NCBI GenBank assembly: GCA_042091915.1
Contig: JBELGO010000045.1
Location: 1-13,771, forward strand
Direction of reading: 5' to 3'
DNA length: 13,771 nt
Origin: LSUCC0057 sp042091915
Lineage (GTDB): Bacteria > Pseudomonadota > Gammaproteobacteria > Pseudomonadales > Porticoccaceae
The notes under the pieces are model-generated. The model made no database searches. It saw nothing but the letters and a program-made list of their open reading frames with translations, and was not told the origin of the DNA. Positions 1 to 5,857 of the stretch are shown piece by piece. Position numbers and translations under genes: made by a program. Numbering within the stretch: position 1 is the stretch's first letter; the number at the start of each line of letters is the position of its first letter.

Positions 1-1113
1 GATCAAATAGACGTTATCTACACCGTTGAAGAGCAGCCCTCAGGATCCGTTGGTGCGAGCCTGGGCTACGCCCAAGGCACCGGGATGATTATCGGCGCCA
101 ACCTCAGCGAAAATAATTTTCTCGGCAGTGGTAAGCAAGTAGGTATCGGCCTCAATCGCAGTCGCTACCAGACTTCGGTCAACCTCAGCTATACCGAGCC
201 TTACTACACTGTAGACGGTGTCAGCTTGGGCTTTAATATATTTGCCCGAGAAACCGATTACGACGATTTCCAGCTTTCTGACTACTCAACTTCCAGTTAC
301 GGCGCAGGTTTAAACTGGGGTTATCCGCTCTCTGAAGTATCGCGAGTTGGGTTTGGTCTGGGTTATGAGCACCTGGATATGGGCTCCTCGAGCAACTCAT
401 CGACACTCGAAGTACGCCAATTCATCGCTGCCAATGGCGATATGTACGATATGGCCAATATCAACCTCAACTATGTACGCTCAACGCTCAACCGAGGCGT
501 CTTTGCCACACGCGGCACACAGTTGCGCGCTGGTCTCGAAGCGACTGTGCCGGGCAGTGACCTCGAGTATTGGCGAGTCAACCTGAGCGGCCAATACTTG
601 ACTGCAATGCCGATTTTCAATCGTCTGACTCTGAAATTCCGCGGTGAGATCGGGGTCGGTGATGGTTACGGCGATACCGGCAGCTTGCCGTTTTTCAAGA
701 ACTATTACGGCGGTGGCCTCGGCTCTGTGCGCGGCTTTGAACGCAACGATCTAGGCCCTCGAGGCACTCGCCTTGATGGATATGGCGACCCCAAAGACTG
801 GCGTTCACTGGGCGGTAATATCAAGGCTGTTGGCGGGCTTGATATCATCTTTCCGCTGCCGTTCCTCAAAGATCAGCGTTCAGTACAGTCTTCGTTCTTC
901 ATCGACGGCGGCAATATTTTCAACAGCAGTTGTAACGGTATACAGCTCAACTGTTATGAGCCCAGCGCCAGTGAACTGCGTTTTGCAGCAGGTGTCGGTG
1001 TCACTTGGTTGAGCGGCTTCGGCCCGTTAACATTTAGCTTAGCGAAGCCAATGAACGCTTCAGAATATGAGAACAAAGAGGTCTTCCAGTTCTCTATGGG
1101 CAATACTTTTTAA
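1..1113 (+). CDS. bamA: Outer membrane protein assembly factor BamA, C-terminal part (5' end outside window)
   Basis: BamA is the outer-membrane core of the BAM complex, which folds and inserts beta-barrel proteins. The reading frame is open from base 1, giving 370 residues compared with about 800 for full-length family members. Only the end of the last POTRA domain (about residues 1-15) and the 16-strand barrel are present. Visible hallmarks are the barrel start around GSVGASLGYAQGTG, the conserved loop-6 VRGF motif at 727-738 followed by NDLGPRG, and a C-terminal beta-signal ending in aromatic Phe (FQFSMGNTF). Two cysteines eight residues apart (CNGIQLNC, about 931-954) lie in a predicted extracellular loop and could form a disulfide. 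Skp follows 65 nt downstream, as in most gammaproteobacteria. Identification is very secure; the missing N-terminus is only a window-edge effect. Confidence 0.97.
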   Translation, partial: DQIDVIYTVEEQPSGSVGASLGYAQGTGMIIGANLSENNFLGSGKQVGIGLNRSRYQTSVNLSYTEPYYTVDGVSLGFNIFARETDYDDFQLSDYSTSSYGAGLNWGYPLSEVSRVGFGLGYEHLDMGSSSNSSTLEVRQFIAANGDMYDMANINLNYVRSTLNRGVFATRGTQLRAGLEATVPGSDLEYWRVNLSGQYLTAMPIFNRLTLKFRGEIGVGDGYGDTGSLPFFKNYYGGGLGSVRGFERNDLGPRGTRLDGYGDPKDWRSLGGNIKAVGGLDIIFPLPFLKDQRSVQSSFFIDGGNIFNSSCNGIQLNCYEPSASELRFAAGVGVTWLSGFGPLTFSLAKPMNASEYENKEVFQFSMGNTF

Positions 1114-1117
1114 CCGC

Positions 1118-1141
1118 ACTAAGGCTCTTGTCAGCTTTGGT
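1118..1141 (+). other. Possible stem-loop between bamA and skp
   Basis: In the 65-nt gap, ACTAAGGCT (1118-1126) can pair with AGCTTTGGT (1133-1141) around a 6-nt loop CTTGTC. This gives a 9-bp stem including two G-T wobbles, followed by TTAAT. It begins just after the bamA stop codon. The U-tract is too short for a convincing intrinsic terminator, so it could be an attenuator or processing site setting the bamA:skp ratio, or simply chance. Confidence 0.3.
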
Positions 1142-1178
1142 TTAATCACTTATTCATTATCAACTTTGGAGTTTTACT

Positions 1179-1694
1179 GTGTTAAATATTCGTAAATTAC
1201 TGGCTGTTACCCTGATCGCTGCTGTGGCTAGCGCAGCTCAAGCCGCGGACAAAATAGCGGTTGTCGATGTGCAGCGCGCTATCTTTGGTTCTGATTTGGC
1301 CCAGCAGCGCGCACAAGCGGCGGAGTCGGGAGCCGATTTCGTCGCCCTCAAAGCCAAGTATGAGAGTGCAGTAGCGGATCTTCAGGCGATGGCCAAAGAA
1401 GCTGAAGCCAACCGTATGACGTGGTCGCAAGAGCAAGTGGCGAGCTACCAGAAGAAAGCTGAGTACACCAAAGCTGACGCCGACCTGGCTATGCGCAAGT
1501 TACAGGCTGAAACTCAGCAGTTGCAACAGAGTATTTTTGAAGAGTTGCGCCCAAAAGCTAGCCAGGCACTCGAAGAGATTGTTCAGGAAGAGGGTATTAC
1601 CCTGCTGCTCAAGGCTGAGTCTGTCATGGTGGCCAGCCCCGAGCACAATATCACTGCCAAAGTTGCCGAGCGTCTAAACAAAATCACTCAATAA
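1179..1694 (+). CDS. skp: Periplasmic chaperone Skp/OmpH
   Basis: Skp is a soluble trimeric periplasmic chaperone that holds unfolded outer-membrane proteins on their way to BamA. The 171-residue product starts with a typical signal peptide: basic IRK, a hydrophobic stretch, then AQA|ADKIAVVD with cleavage expected after Ala22. The mature protein begins with the family's ADKIAVVD strand and continues into a long Ala/Glu/Gln/Lys-rich helical region (about residues 45-125) expected to form the coiled-coil tentacles, then returns to a short body segment (ITLLLKAESVMVASPEHNIT). The start is GTG at 1179. I chose it because TGGAG (1167-1171) lies 7 nt upstream and because it yields an intact signal peptide. 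E. coli Skp is 161 residues, so length is normal. The gene sits between bamA and lpxD in the standard order. Confidence 0.95.
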   Translation: MLNIRKLLAVTLIAAVASAAQAADKIAVVDVQRAIFGSDLAQQRAQAAESGADFVALKAKYESAVADLQAMAKEAEANRMTWSQEQVASYQKKAEYTKADADLAMRKLQAETQQLQQSIFEELRPKASQALEEIVQEEGITLLLKAESVMVASPEHNITAKVAERLNKITQ

Positions 1695-1712
1695 TCCAGC
1701 AGGGCGTTAATC

Positions 1713-2726
1713 ATGGTCGCTATCAGTGTCGCGCAACTCGCCGAGCATCTTGATGCAGAGCTGCGCGGCGCTGGCGCCAGTTTAATCGACAGCATTGCTC
1801 CGCTGACCGTCGCTAAGAGTAACCAGCTAGCGTTTTTAGCCAATCCTAAGTATCGCTCGCAACTAGCTGATAGCTCCGCTGGCGCTGTATTGGTTGATGC
1901 TGCCAACGCTCATCTCTGTCGCGGCAGCGCTCTGGTAGTCGCCAACCCCTATCTCGCCTTCGCCCGAGCCACAGGGTTATTTATAGATCGCCCAGCCGCA
2001 ACCGGTGAGATTGATCCCCGAGCGGTGATTGATCCCTCTGCAAAATTGGAGGAGGGCGTTACTGTTGGCCCCAACGCGGTTGTAGAAGCAGGAGCCCAAA
2101 TCGGTGCCGGAACGGTTGTTGGCGCCAACACGGTTGTCGGTGCCAATACGGTAATCGGCCAGCAGTGTCAGTTGGCAGCCAATGTGACACTTTATTACGG
2201 TGTGACTTTGGGCGATCGCGTAACGGTGCACTCAGGTGCGGTGATTGGCGCAGATGGTTTTGGCTTTGCCCCCAACGGCAAAGGTGGCTGGGAGAAAATT
2301 CACCAGTTGGGCGGTGTTAAGATTGGCAGCGATGTTGAGATTGGAGCGAATACCACCATTGATCGCGGCGCCTTGGCAGACACGGTGATTGGCAGCCAAG
2401 TAATTTTGGATAACCACGTTCAAATTGGTCACAATGCGGTAGTGGGTGACGGTACCGCAATGGCTGCTTACAGCGGTCTCGCCGGCAGTGCTGTGGTCGG
2501 TAAAAACTGTATTTTGGCCGGTGATGTCGGTGTTGTCGGCCATATTAGTGTTGCCGACGGAGTGCAAATTACCGCCAAGAGCTTGGTCACCAAAAGTATC
2601 ACTGAGCCGGGCAGTTACTCTGCCGGTACACCGTTACAAACCAGTGCGCAGTGGCGAAAGAGTGCCGTCCGTTTTGCTCAGCTCGACGATATGGCCCGCC
2701 AACTCAAGGCGCTAAAAGAAAAATAA
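1713..2726 (+). CDS. lpxD: UDP-3-O-(3-hydroxyacyl)glucosamine N-acyltransferase LpxD
   Basis: LpxD catalyses the third lipid A step in the cytoplasm, moving a 3-hydroxyacyl chain from ACP to the 2-amino group of UDP-3-O-acyl-glucosamine. The 337-residue length matches the family (341 in E. coli). An N-terminal uridine-binding domain (about 1-100) is followed by a left-handed beta-helix of hexapeptide repeats (about 100-290) and a C-terminal helix (RFAQLDDMARQLKALKEK). His240 in HVQIGHN and His277 in VVGH align with E. coli catalytic residues H239 and H276. The residue aligned with the E. coli acyl-length ruler Met290 is Leu291. ATG at 1713 is preceded by AGGG at 1701-1704. The gene lies 18 nt after skp and 1 nt before the first possible fabZ ATG, so it is clearly within the operon. 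Confidence 0.97.
   Translation: MVAISVAQLAEHLDAELRGAGASLIDSIAPLTVAKSNQLAFLANPKYRSQLADSSAGAVLVDAANAHLCRGSALVVANPYLAFARATGLFIDRPAATGEIDPRAVIDPSAKLEEGVTVGPNAVVEAGAQIGAGTVVGANTVVGANTVIGQQCQLAANVTLYYGVTLGDRVTVHSGAVIGADGFGFAPNGKGGWEKIHQLGGVKIGSDVEIGANTTIDRGALADTVIGSQVILDNHVQIGHNAVVGDGTAMAAYSGLAGSAVVGKNCILAGDVGVVGHISVADGVQITAKSLVTKSITEPGSYSAGTPLQTSAQWRKSAVRFAQLDDMARQLKALKEK
2112..2159 (+). repeat. 18-nt in-frame tandem repeat coding for hexapeptide turns in lpxD
   Basis: Two adjacent 18-nt units (2112-2129 and 2130-2147) plus a partial third (2148-2159) encode TVVGAN, TVVGAN, TVIG. The two full units differ only at three third-codon positions. They correspond to one coil of the LpxD beta-helix. This looks like an old duplication or strong convergence within a repeat protein, not a mobile or variable repeat. 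Confidence 0.7.
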
Positions 2727-2740
2727 AATGGGTACGAAAC

Positions 2741-2746
2741 AAGGAG
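2741..2746 (+). promoter_or_regulatory. Ribosome binding site favouring a TTG start for fabZ
   Basis: AAGGAG is a perfect Shine-Dalgarno core placed 5 nt before an in-frame TTG at 2752. The upstream in-frame ATG at 2728 has only A-rich sequence before it. This decides the start I chose for fabZ. Confidence 0.6.
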
Positions 2747-2751
2747 TTCAA

Positions 2752-3189
2752 TTGGACCTGAACCAGATAAAACAACTGTTGCCACACCGTTATCCGTTTC
2801 TGCTCGTCGATCGAGTGGATGAGTTGGTAGAGGGGCAATACATCGTTGCTTACAAAAATATTACCGCCAATGAAGAGGTCTTCAATGGCCACTTTCCCGG
2901 TGCGCCGATTTTCCCCGGAGTAATGATTGTAGAAGCAATGGCGCAAGCTGCAGGCATCCTTGGTTTTGCCACGACTAAAACTACCGCCGAGGATGGCAAG
3001 CTCTACCTCTTTGCGGGTATCGATAACTGCCGTTTCAAGTGTCAAGTGGTGCCTGGAGACAAGCTGGTATTGCGCGCTGAGGTGTTGGGTGTAAAACGCA
3101 ACATATGGCGATTTGGTGTCGAAGCCACGGTAGATGGCAATATCGCTGCCGAAGCCACCTTGCTGTGCGCCTACCGAGACAGAGATTAA
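2752..3189 (+). CDS. fabZ: 3-hydroxyacyl-ACP dehydratase FabZ
   Basis: FabZ dehydrates 3-hydroxyacyl-ACP in each cycle of fatty acid elongation. It competes with LpxA and LpxD for the same 3-hydroxyacyl-ACP, which explains its place between their genes. The hot-dog fold is recognisable from LLPHRYPFLLVDRV, NGHFPGAPIFPG and VEAMAQAAGILGF, with catalytic His47 (GHFPG) and Glu61 (VEAMAQ), followed by YLFAGIDNCRFKCQVVPGD. I start at TTG 2752 because AAGGAG sits 5 nt upstream and the resulting MDLNQIKQLLPHRYPF start and 145-residue length match Pseudomonas-type FabZ. An upstream ATG at 2728 would add eight residues (MGTKQGVQ) and cannot be excluded. The stop is 4 nt before lpxA. Confidence 0.96.
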   Translation: MDLNQIKQLLPHRYPFLLVDRVDELVEGQYIVAYKNITANEEVFNGHFPGAPIFPGVMIVEAMAQAAGILGFATTKTTAEDGKLYLFAGIDNCRFKCQVVPGDKLVLRAEVLGVKRNIWRFGVEATVDGNIAAEATLLCAYRDRD

Positions 3190-3193
3190 AATA

Positions 3194-3961
3194 ATGATTC
3201 ATCCGCAAGCCCTCATTGATCCGGCCGCCGAAATTGACGATGGGGTAACCATCGGTCCCTTCACGACAGTCGGTGCGGGAGTAAAAATCGGTTCTGGCAC
3301 GGTGATTGGCTCACACGTCGTCGTTAAAGGCCCCACAGAGATTGGTCGCAACAACCGTATCTATCAATTTAGTTCAGTCGGTGAAGATACTCCCGATCTG
3401 AAATACCAAGGTGAGCCCACGCGACTACTGATTGGCGACAACAACGTGATTCGCGAAGGGGTGACTATTCACCGCGGGACTGTCCAAGATCGCTCAGAGA
3501 CGATAATCGGCAGCGATAACTTACTGATGGCCTATGCCCATATTGGCCATGACTGTGTTGTCGGCAACCACACTATCTTAGTCAACAATGCCTCGATATC
3601 GGGACATGTTGTTGTCGACGATTGGGCGATACTCTCCGGTTACGCATTGGTTCACCAATATGTTCACATCGGTGCGCACGCATTTGTCGGCCCCGGCTCA
3701 TTCCTCTACCACGATGTGCCGGCTTTTGTCACTGCGACTGGCAGCCCAGCTGAACCGCGCACCATCAACCGCGAGGGGATGAAGCGGCGTGGCTTTAACG
3801 CTGATCAGATCGCGCTAGTCAACAAGGCCTACAAAATTCTCTATCGGCGCGGCCTCACTCTCGAAGAGGCACTCGCGGATATAATTGCGTTGAGCGATGA
3901 CAGTGCCGTTGCTCAATTTCACGCCTCAGTGCTGCGCTCACAGCGCGGCATTATCCGCTAA
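3194..3961 (+). CDS. lpxA: Acyl-ACP--UDP-N-acetylglucosamine O-acyltransferase LpxA
   Basis: LpxA starts lipid A synthesis by transferring a 3-hydroxyacyl chain from ACP to the 3-OH of UDP-GlcNAc. The 255-residue product has hexapeptide beta-helix coils to about residue 180 and the family's C-terminal helical domain (GMKRRGF to RSQRGIIR). His119 in AHIGHDC aligns with the E. coli catalytic base H125. A gap-free alignment of the segment VHQYVHIGAHAFVGPGSF with E. coli puts Pro167 at the acyl-chain ruler position (Gly173 in E. coli, Met169 in Pseudomonas), which is unusual. The frame is open 20 codons further upstream (from 3134), but that part lies inside fabZ. ATG 3194 gives the normal MIHPQALIDP start, 4 nt after the fabZ stop. 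The stop abuts lpxB directly. Confidence 0.97.
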   Translation: MIHPQALIDPAAEIDDGVTIGPFTTVGAGVKIGSGTVIGSHVVVKGPTEIGRNNRIYQFSSVGEDTPDLKYQGEPTRLLIGDNNVIREGVTIHRGTVQDRSETIIGSDNLLMAYAHIGHDCVVGNHTILVNNASISGHVVVDDWAILSGYALVHQYVHIGAHAFVGPGSFLYHDVPAFVTATGSPAEPRTINREGMKRRGFNADQIALVNKAYKILYRRGLTLEEALADIIALSDDSAVAQFHASVLRSQRGIIR

Positions 3962-5125
3962 ATGACCTCAAAGCCACTGTTTGTATTGGTGGCGGGCGAG
4001 GCTTCCGGAGATACTCTGGGCGCCGGTTTAGTTACCGCGCTAAAGCAGTTGTTGCCTGAAGCGGAATTTGTCGGTATCGGTGGTCCTAAAATGATCGCCG
4101 CTGGTTTGCAGAGTCGCCATCCGCAAGACCGCCTGGCAGTAATGGGGTTGGTTGAGCCGCTTAAACGTCTGCCAGAGCTGCTGCGTATTCGCCGAGATAT
4201 TGTCGATTTTTGTCGCACCAATAAACCGGCGGCGTTTATCGGTATCGATTCGCCCGACTTCAACCTTGGCATCGAAAAAAGGTTGAAACTTCAAGGTATC
4301 AAAACGGTCCACTACGTTAGCCCGTCAGTCTGGGCTTGGCGCCAAGGACGGATCAAAGGCATAAAACGCTCAGTTGATCTCATGCTGACACTGCTGCCAT
4401 TTGAACAAGAGTTTTACCAACAACATCAAGTGCCGAGCTTATTTGTCGGTCACCCTTTGGCCTCCCAATTGCAGCCCGAATCGGCAGTTGGCGCCAAACA
4501 GCGGCTGGGCCTTTCCGGCGACCCCATTGTGGCGCTGTTGCCCGGCAGTCGCAGTGGTGAGGTCGCGGCTATGGCACCGCTCTACCTGGCGGTGGCGGAA
4601 CGTATTCACCAAACATTCCCTGGGGCCGGCTTTGTTATCCCTGCCGCGAGTGCGGCGCGCAAAGAGCAGATTGCCAAGCTGTTGCAGAACTACCCAGAAC
4701 TGCCGGTCAAATTATTAGAGGGTGATGCCGTATCGGCGATGAGTGCAGCTTCTGTGGTGCTGCTGACCTCGGGAACCACGGCGCTTGAGGCGATGTTGCT
4801 GGAAAGGCCGATGGTGGTGAGTTACCGACTTGGAAAATGGACCTATCGCCTGGTCAGCCATCTGATAAAAACACCCTATGTGGCTCTGCCCAACCTACTA
4901 GCCGGGCGCATGTTAGTCCCTGAGTTGTTGCAGCATGAGGCGACACAAGAGGGGCTCACTAATGCACTGTTAACACTGCTTGAGGGTTCAGCTGCAGCAG
5001 AGATGGTGGCTGGCTTACAAGCACTGCGTCAACCGATAGAGCTGCCCTCCAGTGAGCGTGCTGCGCAAGCTATCCTCTCATTGGTTCAGAAACAGCCTCA
5101 CTCAGTGGCCGAATCAGACCTATGA
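3962..5125 (+). CDS. lpxB: Lipid-A-disaccharide synthase LpxB
   Basis: LpxB is a membrane-associated GT19 glycosyltransferase that joins UDP-2,3-diacylglucosamine and lipid X to form the beta-1',6-linked lipid A disaccharide. The 387-residue length is normal (382 in E. coli). Family motifs appear in order: AGEASGDTLGAGL (11-23), FIGIDSPDFN (92-101) with conserved aspartates, YVSPSVWAWRQGRIKGI (118-134), FVGHPL (161-166), LLPGSRSGEV (192-201), TSGTTALEAMLLERPMVVSY in the nucleotide-binding half, and the basic/hydrophobic VALPNLLAGRMLVPELLQ. ATG at 3962 follows the lpxA stop with no intervening base, and the stop overlaps the rnhB start by 4 nt (ATGA). Translation is therefore probably coupled on both sides. 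Confidence 0.97.
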   Translation: MTSKPLFVLVAGEASGDTLGAGLVTALKQLLPEAEFVGIGGPKMIAAGLQSRHPQDRLAVMGLVEPLKRLPELLRIRRDIVDFCRTNKPAAFIGIDSPDFNLGIEKRLKLQGIKTVHYVSPSVWAWRQGRIKGIKRSVDLMLTLLPFEQEFYQQHQVPSLFVGHPLASQLQPESAVGAKQRLGLSGDPIVALLPGSRSGEVAAMAPLYLAVAERIHQTFPGAGFVIPAASAARKEQIAKLLQNYPELPVKLLEGDAVSAMSAASVVLLTSGTTALEAMLLERPMVVSYRLGKWTYRLVSHLIKTPYVALPNLLAGRMLVPELLQHEATQEGLTNALLTLLEGSAAAEMVAGLQALRQPIELPSSERAAQAILSLVQKQPHSVAESDL

Positions 5126-5736
5126 GCAGTCAACAGATGAGCAATCCGTGGAGCGCTCCGCCAGGTGTGAGCTGGCTGGCCGGTGTCGATGAGGTAGGGC
5201 GTGGCCCGCTCGCCGGCGACGTAGTCACTGCCGCAGTTATCCTGCCCCCCAAACACACCATCGCAGGCTTGGCCGATTCAAAAAAATTGACTGAAAAGCG
5301 CAGAGAGCATCTCTACGCTGAGATAACGCAACAAGCGCTGTGCTGGGCTGTGGGACGCTGCAGTGTTGAAGAGATTGATCGGTTAAATATTTTACAGGCG
5401 ACACTGCTAGCGATGACGCGAGCGGTCGATGAATTGGCAGTGCGGCCCGATTTTGTTGCTGTCGATGGCAACCGTCTACCGCAATGGAGTTATCCCAGTG
5501 AAGCGGTAACCCGTGGTGATGGCCGTGTTGAGGTGATTAGTGCGGCTTCTATTATTGCCAAGGTGACCCGCGACCGTGAAATGATCGCCATGGAAACCCG
5601 TTACCCCGGTTACGGTTTTGCTGGCCATAAAGGTTACGGCAGTGCTGCCCATTTGGCCGCATTGCGCAAGCTCGGGCCCACCCCGATACATCGCCGCTCG
5701 TTTGCCCCAGTGGCAGCATTGCTAGATCAAAAATAG
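5122..5736 (+). CDS. rnhB: Ribonuclease HII
   Basis: RNase HII cuts RNA in RNA-DNA hybrids and removes single ribonucleotides misincorporated into DNA. The 204-residue product shows the metal-binding DEDD set: Asp23 and Glu24 in GVDEVGRGPLAG, Asp115 in AVDGNRLP, and Asp133 in RGDGRVEVISAASIIAKVTRD. LADSKKLTEKRR and YGFAGHKGYGS are also typical, and HRRSF near the C-terminus matches the E. coli enzyme. The ATG at 5122 overlaps the lpxB stop (ATGA). A second in-frame ATG at 5137 would shorten the N-terminus by five residues without touching the domain. It is the last gene of the lipid A block; a 121-nt gap with a promoter follows. Confidence 0.96.
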   Translation: MSSQQMSNPWSAPPGVSWLAGVDEVGRGPLAGDVVTAAVILPPKHTIAGLADSKKLTEKRREHLYAEITQQALCWAVGRCSVEEIDRLNILQATLLAMTRAVDELAVRPDFVAVDGNRLPQWSYPSEAVTRGDGRVEVISAASIIAKVTRDREMIAMETRYPGYGFAGHKGYGSAAHLAALRKLGPTPIHRRSFAPVAALLDQK

Positions 5737-5765
5737 AGTTATGTAAAGCTAATTTGGCCTGCGGG

Positions 5766-5794
5766 TTGTCTCGCAGCGGCAATGCTTTTATATT
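5766..5794 (+). promoter_or_regulatory. Candidate sigma-70 promoter for the KAS III-like gene and dnaE
   Basis: In the 121-nt gap after rnhB, TTGTCT (5766-5771) and TATATT (5789-5794) match the -35 and -10 hexamers at 4/6 and 5/6 positions, with an optimal 17-bp spacer. The following sequence is AT-rich. Transcription would start near 5801, about 57 nt before the ATG at 5858. A short inverted repeat (CTGCG 5759-5763 / CGCAG 5772-5776) overlaps the -35 and could be an operator half-site pair or chance. Confidence 0.55.
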
Positions 5795-5857
5795 CTTAAA
5801 TTAAGTACGGCTATTGGCGATAGTTTCGCCCGGCCCAACAATAATAACGAGGTCTTT

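Noticed and set aside
1128..1156. Promoter before skp (TTGTCA with TATTCA at 17 bp)
   Set aside because: The -35 is good but the -10 matches only 3 of 6 positions, and no sigma-E-like pair (GGAACTT / TCTGA) is seen.
2232..2567. Minus-strand open frame of about 111 codons opposite lpxD
   Set aside because: It mirrors the periodic hexapeptide repeats of lpxD on the other strand; no ribosome site or known domain supports it.
3134..3193. A 20-codon upstream extension of lpxA
   Set aside because: It overlaps the end of fabZ in another frame and encodes a sequence unlike any LpxA N-terminus; ATG 3194 gives the normal start.
5759..5790. Possible intrinsic terminator after rnhB (CTGCG / CGCAG stem, then TTTTA)
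   Set aside because: The stem is only 5 bp with an 8-nt loop and the T-run starts about 10 nt after it; it also overlaps the better-supported promoter.
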